DNA of 64,000 bases from Faecalispora jeddahensis (GCF_000577335.1 NZ_CBYL010000007.1:1-64000), one strand, 5' to 3'; shown: positions 51,205-58,785, counted from the stretch's first letter. Notes: a model not told the origin generated them from the letters alone. Program-made: numbers and translations.

Positions 51205-51490
51205 AAATTATGTTATAATAACCTCACACCGCAAACCAAGGCAAAGCCTTGGGCGGCTGAGAGAACATTGAATCATCAGTTACGTGGTTTCTGTCCACTC
51301 GCTGCCTTTCCGCAGTTCCGTTTTCAAGATTTATGATATAATAGCAAAAGCAAAGCCTTGGGCGGCTGAGAGGACATTGAAACAGGATAGACACCTGCCG
51401 TATGCGGGCTTTTTGAAAGAATACATGCTTTTGAAGTTCCATCATGTTATAATAACTTCGCGCCGCAAGCAAAAGCAAAGTGTAAAACGA
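51205..51490 (+). repeat. Three direct repeats, each with an extended -10 box, upstream of the DUF554 gene
   Basis: TGTTATAAT, TGATATAAT and TGTTATAAT occur at 51212-51220, 51335-51343 and 51446-51454. A shared 32-base block beginning GCAAAGCCTTGGGCGGCTGA lies at 51241-51272 and 51350-51381 with one mismatch; the third unit keeps only its first six bases. Units 1 and 3 also share the 14-16 bases after the box (CCGCAA, GCAAAG). In unit 1 CCAAGGC-AAA-GCCTTGG can fold into a hairpin. No open frame of note is present. See findings. Confidence 0.75.
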
Positions 51491-51530
51491 ACCGGATACT
51501 TATCAAATCCCCACCGAAAGGATGCCTTAC

Positions 51531-52244
51531 ATGTTTGGAACCATCGTCAACACCATCGCCATCGCTATAGGAGGAACTCTTGGCCTGCTTTTTCAGAAGC
51601 GCCTGAATTCACGGATTGAGGAAAGCCTTTACAAGGTTTTGGGAGTGGCGATTTTTATTCTAGGCATGAACGGCGTGATCGGTTCCATGTTCACGGTCAA
51701 GGACGGGCAAATTTCCAGCGGCGGGGAACTTCTTCTGGTGATCAGTCTGGTGCTGGGCACAGTCGCGGGTGAGCTGTTAAAAATTGAGAACCGGCTCGAA
51801 TCCCTGAGCCAGAAGGTAGAACAGAAGATGCAGCTTTCCGGGTTTTCCAGCGGATTCGTTGCCGCCTCGATCTTATACTGTGTTGGGGCTATGGCAATTG
51901 TGGGCGCGATCAACGACGGTCTGCGGGGCGACAGCAGTACGCTGCTGGTAAAAAGCATTCTGGACGGCGTCAGCGCTGTCATCATGGCGTCCACACTGGG
52001 AGTCGGCGTTCTTTTCAGCTGTATTCCCGTTCTTCTGTATCAAGGCTCGCTTTCGCTGCTTTCCGGCTGGATCGGCCCGGCTCTGACGGACGCACTGCTG
52101 GATCAGATCTGCATGGTGGGCTACGCCATCGTGATGTGCATCGGCATTAATTTCTGGGGAGTCACCAAGATCAAAACAGCAAATCTTCTGCCTGCTATTC
52201 TGATTCCGATTTTATACTACGGGGTTACTTCCCTGATCCCATAA
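51531..52244 (+). CDS. DUF554 family membrane protein (YdfK/YqgA-like)
   Basis: A 237-residue membrane protein with about six to seven helices. The start MFGTIVNTIAIAIGGTLGLL is typical of DUF554, as are AMAIVGAINDGLRGDSSTLL, SVIMASTLGVGVLFSCIPVL-like SAVIMASTLGVGVLFSCIPV, and GINFWGVTKIKTANLLPAIL. The function of the family is not established; a transporter role is often supposed. ATG 51531 follows AAAGG at normal distance; an in-frame ATG lies three codons earlier. A terminator follows. Confidence 0.9.
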   Translation: MFGTIVNTIAIAIGGTLGLLFQKRLNSRIEESLYKVLGVAIFILGMNGVIGSMFTVKDGQISSGGELLLVISLVLGTVAGELLKIENRLESLSQKVEQKMQLSGFSSGFVAASILYCVGAMAIVGAINDGLRGDSSTLLVKSILDGVSAVIMASTLGVGVLFSCIPVLLYQGSLSLLSGWIGPALTDALLDQICMVGYAIVMCIGINFWGVTKIKTANLLPAILIPILYYGVTSLIP

Positions 52245-52247
52245 AAT

Positions 52248-52275
52248 AAGCCGGCATCCCATTGGGTGCCGGCTT
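52248..52275 (+). terminator. Terminator between the DUF554 and cyclase genes
   Basis: AAGCCGGCATCCC pairs with GGGTGCCGGCTT with one wobble. It lies just after the DUF554 stop and close to the stop of the convergent cyclase gene. Confidence 0.8.
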
Positions 52276-52297
52276 TCCTGATTCCATTAGAAAAATA

Positions 52298-53437
52298 TTA
52301 CGCTCCCGACGGAACGGCGATTCCCTCCTCTACCAGATCGGTAACCGTCTGATTTTTTCCCTTGCGCTTGGCCTCATAAAGAGCGGCATCGGCGCGATTG
52401 AAAAGAGTACTGCCCTCCTCCCCCGGCTGATACTGAGCGATTCCGCCGCTGAAGGTCACATGTATCACGCCGATACAGGAAAGGCGGCTGTCGGAAAAAT
52501 GCCGTCTGAGCTGCTCAATGCGTTCATAAGCCTGCTCGCTTGTCATGCCCTTGAAAATAATACCGAATTCCTCGCCGCCGTAGCGCGCTACAAATTCTCT
52601 TCTCGGCGAAAAGACCATGCCCATCAGATCGGAAAGGCCTTCCAGCACCTGATTGCCTGCGGAATGGCCATATGTATCGTTGATTGCCTTAAAATTATCG
52701 ATATCGAGAATCGCCATGGAGAATACCTCATTCTGCTGCTCGGCAAGCTTGACGCTCTCTTCGAGCTTCTTGAAAAAGGTATGCTGATTATACAGGTTTG
52801 TCAGCGGGTCCATTTTGACCTTTCGATCAAGAATCAGCTGGGCCTGATAACTGGAAATCAAATCTGCTTTTCTCTCCTCTATGTAAGTCATGATAATGTT
52901 GGAGAGAAAGCATGCGATCAGAACCAGAAAAAAAGCCACCGCGATGTTTCGACCCAGGAACAGATCGTTTTCGATCAAAAAGTAGGAATGTGCGGCGCAT
53001 ACGCTCATGGCCACCAAACTGGCTGCGCAGATCAGATACATTTTTTTCCTGCTGACAAAAACTGCAGACAGTACAATCGGCAAAACAAATACAGACAATG
53101 CACTGATCAATGTGTAATGCACCCACACGGTGACAGAACAGAGAAAGATGGTTGCAGCGATCATGCTGTCGTTTTTGCTAACTTCCGTAACCGTATCTTT
53201 CGTCTGAATCGTATGGTTCAGCAAAAGACAGCTATAATTGAAAACAGATGGAAAAAAGATGTGCGTGCGAACGTACAGAGCACTGTCTTTGGGGGGCAAG
53301 TCCCCCGAATCGATCAAATAAAAATAAGAAGTTACTTCCAGTAAAGTGACAGCGATTGCCATAAACAAAAGAATACAGTTGATTTGTTTTCTCCATTTGG
53401 TGAGCTTCATGTCCGGCATTTTGATCCGCAACGTCAA
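52298..53437 (-). CDS. Membrane-bound GGDEF diguanylate cyclase
   Basis: A 379-residue protein with about six N-terminal membrane helices (residues 20-195, for example ILLFMAIAVTLLEVTSYFYL and NIAVAFFLVLIACFLSNIIM) and a C-terminal GGDEF domain. The latter has MDPLTNLYNQHTFFKKLEE, LDIDNFKAINDTYGHSAGNQ and the active-site FVARYGGEEFGIIF. The GGEEF form is active in many cyclases. No clear RxxD inhibitory site is seen. The start shown is TTG 53437; ATG 53419 is an alternative. An extended -10 at 53463-53468 gives a very short leader. Confidence 0.9.
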   Translation of the reverse strand: MTLRIKMPDMKLTKWRKQINCILLFMAIAVTLLEVTSYFYLIDSGDLPPKDSALYVRTHIFFPSVFNYSCLLLNHTIQTKDTVTEVSKNDSMIAATIFLCSVTVWVHYTLISALSVFVLPIVLSAVFVSRKKMYLICAASLVAMSVCAAHSYFLIENDLFLGRNIAVAFFLVLIACFLSNIIMTYIEERKADLISSYQAQLILDRKVKMDPLTNLYNQHTFFKKLEESVKLAEQQNEVFSMAILDIDNFKAINDTYGHSAGNQVLEGLSDLMGMVFSPRREFVARYGGEEFGIIFKGMTSEQAYERIEQLRRHFSDSRLSCIGVIHVTFSGGIAQYQPGEEGSTLFNRADAALYEAKRKGKNQTVTDLVEEGIAVPSGA

Positions 53438-53462
53438 TCACTTCTCAGTCAATTTTTCCAAC

Positions 53463-53468
53463 ATTATA
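53463..53468 (-). promoter_or_regulatory. Extended -10 promoter of the membrane cyclase gene
   Basis: On the minus strand TGATATAAT (TG-N-TATAAT); no convincing -35. Confidence 0.5.
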
Positions 53469-53764
53469 TCATATGACTTGCAATAAGAATAGGTCTTTCT
53501 GTCATTTTTTGTATTTAGATAAACATTTTTTGTCTTTCTTAATCTTCCATATTATGGAAAATTTAGCATTATAATTTTGAAATAAAATATTTTTCGTGCA
53601 TTTTCTTTTTGTTTTTGCATAGGCAGTTCGACAAAATTTGCTTCCTGTCTTTGTTTAATTAAATAAAATATTTTATATAGCAGTATAATTGTAGCGGGTT
53701 TTACCTAAAAATAGAATACATTCTGCTACATGGAATTTGAGCCGAAATAATCATTCAAATTTGC

Positions 53765-53796
53765 TGTTTAAAAGAGACACATGTCTCTTTTAAACA
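53765..53796. repeat. 32-bp palindrome upstream of the coaX promoter
   Basis: TGTTTAAAAGAGACA (53765-53779) and TGTCTCTTTTAAACA (53782-53796) are exact reverse complements around CA. It lies 25 bases before the -35 box. It may be an operator or a stem of an upstream transcript. Confidence 0.7.
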
Positions 53797-53820
53797 ATCG
53801 ACACTTTTCTTGCACAGACC

Positions 53821-53849
53821 TTGCGGCAGATGCGGCATTGTGCTATACT
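53821..53849 (+). promoter_or_regulatory. Sigma-A promoter of coaX
   Basis: TTGCGG (53821-53826), 17 bases, TATACT (53844-53849). The expected start of transcription is near 53857, so the leader is only about 24 bases and no start codon upstream of 53881 would be on the transcript. Confidence 0.7.
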
Positions 53850-53880
53850 ATGGATATTTTGAGGAAAGGGGGAAACAGCT

Positions 53881-54678
53881 ATTTTATTAACAGTTGACAT
53901 TGGAAATACTCATATTACACTGGGCGGCTTTGAGCAGGAAACCCTCGTCTTTGTCGCAAACCTGCTGACAGGCCCTTACCGGACGGAAGATCAATACGCA
54001 GTAGAGCTTTTGCAGATTATGAATCTGCATCACGCAGAGCCGGAAGAAGTGGACGGCGTTGTTATTTCGTCTGTTGTCCCGGAGGTATCTGCCCCAATTC
54101 AGCGGGCATTGGCGCACATTTGCGGGGTACAGCCGCTGCTGCTTGGCCCCGGCGTAAAAACTGGGCTGAATATTCTGATCGATAACCCGGCGCAGCTTGG
54201 CACCGACCTGGTAGCAGATGCTGTGGCTGCCATTGCCAAATATCCTCTGCCGTGCGTGATTTTTGATCTGGGCACCGCGACCACCGTCAGCTTTCTGGAC
54301 AAGAATGGAAATTATTTAGGGGGAATGATTTGCGCGGGCGTGAATATCATGCTGCACGCATTGACGACCCAGACCGCGCTGCTTCCTCACATCAGTTTAC
54401 AAAACCCGAACCATTTCATTGGCAAGAACACCGTGCAGTGCATGCAGTCCGGCCTGCTGTACGGTACAGCTGCCATGCTGGACGGCCTTGCTGCGCGATT
54501 TGCCACGGAGCTTCACGAGCCCCCAACCCTGATCGCCACAGGCGGAATGGCCAATCTGGTCATGCAGAACTGCGTGAGTCCGTTTATTGTGGACAAGCAC
54601 CTGCTGCTCGACGGGTTGCGGCTCATTTACGAAAAGAACCGCAAAAAGCCCCAAGCTCCCCGGTCAAAACAGGAGTGA
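53881..54678 (+). CDS. coaX: Type III pantothenate kinase (apparent ATT start)
   Basis: A 265-residue CoaX, the first enzyme of coenzyme A synthesis, insensitive to CoA feedback. The frame from 53881 gives LLTVDIGNTHITLGGFE (phosphate loop DxGNT), RTEDQYAVEL, GVVISSVVPEV, PGVKTGLNI, the pantothenate site GTDLVADAVAAI and FDLGTATTVSF, and GKNTVQCMQSGLLYGTAAML. The first ATG in frame is 54010, which would lose the essential DIGNT motif. An in-frame TGA at 53860-53862 bars extension, and there is no ATG, GTG or TTG between it and the motif. ATT 53881 stands eight bases after AAAGGGGG, exactly where ATG is expected. Confidence 0.88.
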   Translation: MLLTVDIGNTHITLGGFEQETLVFVANLLTGPYRTEDQYAVELLQIMNLHHAEPEEVDGVVISSVVPEVSAPIQRALAHICGVQPLLLGPGVKTGLNILIDNPAQLGTDLVADAVAAIAKYPLPCVIFDLGTATTVSFLDKNGNYLGGMICAGVNIMLHALTTQTALLPHISLQNPNHFIGKNTVQCMQSGLLYGTAAMLDGLAARFATELHEPPTLIATGGMANLVMQNCVSPFIVDKHLLLDGLRLIYEKNRKKPQAPRSKQE

Positions 54679-54747
54679 TCCCTGTGCTTGATAAATCTTA
54701 ATGTGTTGCGCTGCATCCAAACATTGGAGCAGCAGCAAGGAGGAAAC

Positions 54748-55398
54748 ATGAAAGCGAATAAAAGAATCCTGTTCCTGGCACAATTTTCTATGCTGTTGGC
54801 GATCCAGATCGTTGTATGCTTTACGCCGCTGGGTTCCATCCCGATCGGCCCCATGGTCGCTACTCTGGCAGGTGTACCGGTCATTATTACTGCCATCATG
54901 CTTGGCACAAAGGCCGGCGCGCTGATGGGCTTTTTTACCGGCCTGTTCAGCTTTTTGGTCATGACCTTCACCCCTCCGTCCCCTGTTGCATTCGTGTTCA
55001 CGCCCTTTTACAGCATCGGCGAAGCCAAAGGCAACTTCTGGAGCCTTGTCATTTGCTTTGTGCCCCGTATTCTGATCGGCGTGGTTGCCGGCGTGGTCTT
55101 CCAGGCCCTCAGCAGAGCACTGAAGGGTAAGAAAAGCGCCAAGGTCATTCCCTATGCAGTCAGCGGCGTGCTGGGCAGCATGACAGCCACCATTCTGGTT
55201 CTGGGCGGCATCTACGTTTTCTTTGGCCAGGCTTATGCCGCAACCCTTGGGATGAGCTATGAACTTCTGCTGGGAGCACTCGGAATTACCGTTGCCACCA
55301 ATGGTCTTTTGGAAGCCGTGATTTGCGCGATCGCTGCCACCGCGGTATGCTATCCTCTGCGCAAATACAGCACCTCTGCTCTGACCGAATCAACATAA
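54748..55398 (+). CDS. ECF transporter S component, probable pantothenate-type (copy 1)
   Basis: A 216-residue, six-helix substrate-binding membrane subunit of an energy-coupling-factor transporter. It shows the S-component style RILFLAQFSMLLAIQIVVCF, TPLGSIPIGPMVATLAGVPV, GTKAGALMGFFTGLFSFLVM and GKNFWSLVICF-like AKGNFWSLVICFVPRILIGV. AAGGAGGAAAC precedes ATG 54748. It needs a shared EcfA/A'/T module encoded elsewhere. The position directly behind coaX suggests pantothenate uptake; a related vitamin is possible. An earlier ATG (54688) is in frame but has no good site. Confidence 0.88.
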   Translation: MKANKRILFLAQFSMLLAIQIVVCFTPLGSIPIGPMVATLAGVPVIITAIMLGTKAGALMGFFTGLFSFLVMTFTPPSPVAFVFTPFYSIGEAKGNFWSLVICFVPRILIGVVAGVVFQALSRALKGKKSAKVIPYAVSGVLGSMTATILVLGGIYVFFGQAYAATLGMSYELLLGALGITVATNGLLEAVICAIAATAVCYPLRKYSTSALTEST

Positions 55399-55415
55399 TC
55401 CACCGTGTGAAAAAA

Positions 55416-55447
55416 AGGCCCTGGGCGGAAAACACCGCCCGGGGCCT
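55416..55447 (+). terminator. Hairpin after S-component copy 1, at the duplication junction
   Basis: AGGCCCTGGGCGG pairs with CCGCCCGGGGCCT around AAAACA, with one G-T pair. No T run follows; instead the sequence runs directly into the copied coaX fragment, so the junction seems to have removed the terminator tail. Confidence 0.75.
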
Positions 55448-55670
55448 GCTGTACGGTACCGCCGCCATGCTCTGGATAGACTGCTTTGCGGCTTGCCGCG
55501 GAATTGCACGTCTCCCAAACCTCGGCCGCCGGTACAATGGCAAATCTGATGATGCAGAACTGCGTGAGTCCGTTTATTGTAGGCAAGCATCAGCTGCTCG
55601 CCGGTCTGCACCCCGTTTCCAAAAAAACGCAAAAATCCGAAGCTTTTTCCGATCAAAACAGGGATGTCCC
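55443..55670 (+). pseudogene. Decayed copy of the coaX 3' end
   Basis: This stretch matches coaX 54451-54669, for example GGCCTGCTGTACGGTAC, ATGCAGAACTGCGTGAGTCC and GTTTATTGT. It has indels and substitutions and is readable only in pieces of different frames (GLLYGTAAML, then LMMQNCVSPFIVGKHQLLAG). It has no start and cannot give a kinase. It is the left part of the duplicated unit. Confidence 0.88.
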
Positions 55671-55734
55671 CTGTTCTTGATAAATCTATGTATTGCGCTG
55701 CATCCAAGCATTGGAGCAGCAGCAAGGAGGAACT

Positions 55735-56385
55735 ATGAAAACAAACAAAAGAATCCTGTTTCTGGCTCAATTCTCTATGCTATTGGCAATCCAGATCGTC
55801 GTATGCTTTACGCCGCTGGGTTCCATCCCGATCGGCCCCCTGGTTGCCACTCTGGCGGGTGTACCGGTCATTATTACCGCCATTATGCTTGGCACAAAAG
55901 CCGGTGCGCTGATGGGCTTTTTTACCGGCCTGTTCCGATTTCTGGTTGCGACTTTCGCACCCACATCCCCAGTTGCGTTCGTGTTCACGCCCTTCTACAG
56001 CATCGGCGACGCGAAAGGTAACTTTTGGAGCCTTGTTATCAGCTTTGTGCCCCGCATTCTGATCGGCGTGGTTGCCGGCGTCGTGTTCCAGGCACTCAAA
56101 AAAGCGCTGAAGGGCAGGAAAAGCGCGAAGGTGATCCCTTATGCAGTCAGCGGAATTCTGGGCAGCCTGACCAACACGGTTCTGGTTCTGAGCGGAATAT
56201 ACGTCTTCTTTGGCCAGGCCTATGCCGCGACCCTTGGAATGAGCTATGAGCTTCTGCTGGGAGCACTCAGCGTCACTGTTGCCACCAATGGAATTTTAGA
56301 AGCCGTCGTCTGCGCGGTTGCCGCCTCCGCAGTGTGCTATCCCCTGCGCAGATACAGCACCGCCGCCCTGGCCGAATCAACATAA
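55735..56385 (+). CDS. ECF transporter S component, probable pantothenate-type (copy 2)
   Basis: A 216-residue paralogue of copy 1, about 25 residues different by eye and colinear throughout. Start and end (MKTNKRILFLAQFSMLLAI, and YSTAALAEST) match copy 1. Differences gather in loops (FRFLVATFAPTS against FSFLVMTFTPPS; QALKKALKGRKS against QALSRALKGKKS), while membrane cores are conserved, which suggests that both remain under selection. AAGGAGGAACT precedes ATG 55735. Confidence 0.88.
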   Translation: MKTNKRILFLAQFSMLLAIQIVVCFTPLGSIPIGPLVATLAGVPVIITAIMLGTKAGALMGFFTGLFRFLVATFAPTSPVAFVFTPFYSIGDAKGNFWSLVISFVPRILIGVVAGVVFQALKKALKGRKSAKVIPYAVSGILGSLTNTVLVLSGIYVFFGQAYAATLGMSYELLLGALSVTVATNGILEAVVCAVAASAVCYPLRRYSTAALAEST

Positions 56386-56401
56386 TTGATGATAAAAAAA
56401 C

Positions 56402-56429
56402 AGCCCCGTGCGATTCTTCGCCCGGGGCT
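56402..56429 (+). terminator. Hairpin after S-component copy 2
   Basis: AGCCCCG pairs with CGGGGCT around a 14-base loop, preceded by a seven-A run. It is similar to the hairpin after copy 1. Confidence 0.65.
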
Positions 56430-56440
56430 TCGTTACAATC

Positions 56441-56473
56441 AAAAAGTCCACCGGCAATGCCGGTGGACTTTTT
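56441..56473. terminator. Bidirectional terminator between S-component copy 2 and the DUF1540 gene
   Basis: AAAAAGTCCACCGGCA and TGCCGGTGGACTTTTT are reverse complements with a one-base centre. A and T ends serve both strands. Confidence 0.92.
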
Positions 56474-56482
56474 CATCAACGC

Positions 56483-56803
56483 TCAGGACTGATGGAAGGT
56501 CAGGCAGCTGGTCTCCCCTTTTTCAGAAGCGCCGCTGCCGCTGATGCAAATGCTGCTGGCCGCGCAGCTGCCGCCCGCATTATAAGAACAGTTTGTAGCG
56601 GTACAGTCGACGGGCATGGACTCATTTGGAATCGAGCCGACCATTGAATTGGAAAACGCCCCATCCTGCTGGGAAACGTAAGAAGAACAGCAGGTCTGCT
56701 CGCTGTTGAAGGCCATCGCTCCCGACACCCTGATATTGGGCAGGCAGCAAAAATTAGCGGAGTTATTAGCACAGGAATTTACGTGACACTCCAGTTTCGT
56801 CAT
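56483..56803 (-). CDS. Cys-rich DUF1540 protein (two repeats)
   Basis: A 106-residue small protein with two DUF1540-like units: LECHVNSCANNSANFCCLPN and VDCTATNCSYNAGGSCAASS, each followed by an I-V/I-SG and a further Cys (QTCCSSY, ETSCLTF). Regular Cys spacing suggests a metal-binding role. The family is common in spore-forming and gut Clostridia; its function is not established. GAGGTGTTGCGTC precedes ATG 56803. Confidence 0.88.
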   Translation of the reverse strand: MTKLECHVNSCANNSANFCCLPNIRVSGAMAFNSEQTCCSSYVSQQDGAFSNSMVGSIPNESMPVDCTATNCSYNAGGSCAASSICISGSGASEKGETSCLTFHQS

Positions 56804-56887
56804 GACGCAACACCTCATTTTGAATTGATGCTGCTAGTATTTGCATGAACGAATTCCTTATGCGTTTCAGGCCGCCGAAAAAGCCGC

Positions 56888-58594
56888 TCAATCGTTTTCT
56901 TTGATCAAAAAACGGTTTTCCGTCACACTGAAAATCCCGCTGTCTGTCAGGCGGATTTCGGGAATTACGCACAACGACAAAAAGGAAAGATTTTGAAAAG
57001 GATCCAGAGTTTCCGGCACTCCCATGCTCCGGCAAAGCTTTCCCATTTCGTACTGAGCCGACGCGACATCCAGATCGGCCTGCTCTGTAAACAGGCCCGC
57101 CACCGGCAGCGGCAGCACCTGCTGCACTTTGCCGCCGGAGCACACTGCATACCCGCCCTGGCAGGCGCGCAGCGCATCGATGGCGCAGAGAATGTCCGCA
57201 TCGTTATCGCCGATTACGATCAGATTGTGAGAGTCGTGGGCGATCGTAGAGGCGATCGCTCCGTTTTTCAGGCCAAAGCCCTTCACAACGCCTACCCCAA
57301 GCTGACCGGAATCGCTGTGGCGCTGTACCACCGCGGCTTTGAGCAGATCGCCCTGCGGCTGGAACACACCGTTTTCCCCGGGCAGCTCCAGGTATTCCAG
57401 GCGGGTGAGAATCTCGCCGGGCACCAGCGTGATCACCGGGAAGTCCTTCTGTGCGGGCAGAGCCAGCTGACCCGCTGAAAGGGCGGGAATATGCACGCTG
57501 TGCGTCAGCTCCGGCCCCGCCATAGGCTGCGGAGTACCGGTGATTTTCTCTGACGCGGGAACACCGTCCTTATAGACCTGAACGATCCGGAATTCCTCCA
57601 GATCATCCACCACCACCAAATCGGCGCGATAGCCCGCGGCGACCGCGCCCAGATCGCGCAGACCGTAGAAACGGGCCGGCTGAATGGTCGCGCAGCAAAT
57701 CGCCGTGACCGGGTCAAGCCCCAGGCGGATGGATTTGCGGATGTTATGGTCAATATGACCCTGGCGCTTGACATCATCCAGATGCAGATCATCGGTGCAG
57801 AACGCGAAGCGGTCAAACGGCAGGCCGTCTTTTAACGCACCGGACACGATCGCTTCCAGATTCCGCGCGGCGGAACCTTCCCGAATCTGCACCAGAAATC
57901 CGGACTGCACCCGCTCCAGCGCTTCCTCATAGGTGGCGCATTCGTGGTCGGTATGAACCCCAGCCAGACGGTAGGCCTGCAGCTCATTCCCCCGAACCGA
58001 CGGCGCGTGGCCGTCGATCACGCCGTGCCGCATCAGCTCGATTTTCTCGAGCAGGTCTGCTTTTCCGCTCAGCACGCCGGGGCAGTCCATCACTTCGCCA
58101 AGACCAAGCACGCGGGGATGACGGCACAGGCGTTCCATCTGAACGGCGTCGTACACAGCGCCGTTATGTTCCAGACTGTTGATGGGAACGCAGGAGGGCA
58201 GCATCAAATAAACGTTGACGGGGACATCCTCGCTCGCGCGAAGCATGTATTCCATTCCCCGCTCCCCCGCAACGTTGACAATTTCGTGCGGGTCGGCGAT
58301 CACGGTGGTGGTGCCGTGCGGCAGTATCTGCCGCGAAAACAGGCCGGGCGAGGTCATAGAGGATTCGATATGTACATGGGCGTCGATCAAACCCGGGCAC
58401 ACATAGCGCCCGGCAAGGTTCACCTCACGCTTTCCGCGGTACTCCCCTACGCCGACGATCATGCCCTCCTGAATCGCCACATCTGCGATTCGCACGCGCT
58501 TGGAAAACACATCCACCACGTTTGCGTTTTTCAGCACCAGCTCCGGCAGCTCTTTTCCCAAAGCATACGAAATCCATTCTTTTTTCCATTTCAT
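56888..58594 (-). CDS. ade: Adenine deaminase
   Basis: A 568-residue amidohydrolase that converts adenine to hypoxanthine and ammonia. It shows PGLIDAHVHIESSMTSP (metal ligands near residue 75), TTTVIADPHEIVNVAG, VMDCPGVLSG, DGHAPSV, AFCTDDLHLDD and the C-terminal adenine-deaminase domain (GLKNGAIASTIAHDSHNLIV, QGGYAVCSGGKV). Length is normal. A GTG at 58597 is one codon upstream of ATG 58594. It seems to be a single-gene unit, with htpG behind it on the same strand. Confidence 0.96.
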   Translation of the reverse strand: MKWKKEWISYALGKELPELVLKNANVVDVFSKRVRIADVAIQEGMIVGVGEYRGKREVNLAGRYVCPGLIDAHVHIESSMTSPGLFSRQILPHGTTTVIADPHEIVNVAGERGMEYMLRASEDVPVNVYLMLPSCVPINSLEHNGAVYDAVQMERLCRHPRVLGLGEVMDCPGVLSGKADLLEKIELMRHGVIDGHAPSVRGNELQAYRLAGVHTDHECATYEEALERVQSGFLVQIREGSAARNLEAIVSGALKDGLPFDRFAFCTDDLHLDDVKRQGHIDHNIRKSIRLGLDPVTAICCATIQPARFYGLRDLGAVAAGYRADLVVVDDLEEFRIVQVYKDGVPASEKITGTPQPMAGPELTHSVHIPALSAGQLALPAQKDFPVITLVPGEILTRLEYLELPGENGVFQPQGDLLKAAVVQRHSDSGQLGVGVVKGFGLKNGAIASTIAHDSHNLIVIGDNDADILCAIDALRACQGGYAVCSGGKVQQVLPLPVAGLFTEQADLDVASAQYEMGKLCRSMGVPETLDPFQNLSFLSLCVIPEIRLTDSGIFSVTENRFLIKEND

Positions 58595-58651
58595 CACAGC
58601 CTGCCCCCTTTTCCGTTCGCCTGCATTCGTTTTTTATCTGTAAAAGTTTAA

Positions 58652-58689
58652 AATTTTCCTTCCCCTGCCATTGGCAGAGGAAGGAATTT
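58652..58689 (-). terminator. Terminator of htpG
   Basis: AATTTTCCTTCCCCTGCC pairs with GGCAGAGGAAGGAATTTT around ATT with two mismatches; T-rich on the minus-strand side. Its core resembles the dispersed GC-rich hairpins. Confidence 0.75.
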
Positions 58690-58785
58690 TATTTTGTGAG
58701 ATTCCATTTTCTTTTGCCCATGATAGCACAGACAAACAACTTTGACAAGCTGATTTCCCAAAAAACGGGAGAGAAAGAAAGGAGA

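Larger units (their letters stand above)
53438..53880. other. AT-rich divergent intergenic region upstream of coaX
   Basis: It contains the leftward cyclase promoter (53463-53468), a 32-bp palindrome (53765-53796) and the coaX promoter (53821-53849). No gene is seen between. Confidence 0.6.
54451..56385 (+). repeat. Tandem duplication of about 0.99 kb (coaX 3' end plus ECF S-component gene)
   Basis: Sequence from GGCCTGCTGTACGGTAC at 54451 recurs at 55443 (offset 992), and the S-component start recurs at offset 987 (54748, 55735). Similarity runs through the gap, including GCTGCATCCAA and TTGGAGCAGCAGCAAGGAGG. The second coaX piece has decayed while both S-component genes remain open. Confidence 0.88.

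Noticed and set aside
51241-51272. Possible TPP riboswitch because of GGGCGGCTGAGAGAACATTG
   Set aside because: The CTGAGA stretch and the following ATTGAA recall a THI box, but the second conserved half (ACCTGAT and GCGTAGGGA-type segments) is missing and the block is repeated as part of a promoter-like unit.
51205-51490. CRISPR array
   Set aside because: Only three degenerate units with promoter-like boxes, unequal spacing and no cas genes nearby.
52262-53344. Plus-strand open frame of 360 codons opposite the membrane cyclase
   Set aside because: Shadow of the GGDEF gene, whose motifs and helices are clear on the minus strand.
54010-54678. coaX starting at ATG 54010
   Set aside because: It would remove the DxGNT phosphate-binding motif and about 43 residues that match type III pantothenate kinases, and would ignore the well-placed AAAGGGGG site.
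55323-56021. Open frame of 232 codons joining the coaX fragment and the start of the second S-component gene
   Set aside because: It is a chance fusion of the decayed coaX copy with an out-of-frame reading of the S-component gene; the real gene begins at 55735.
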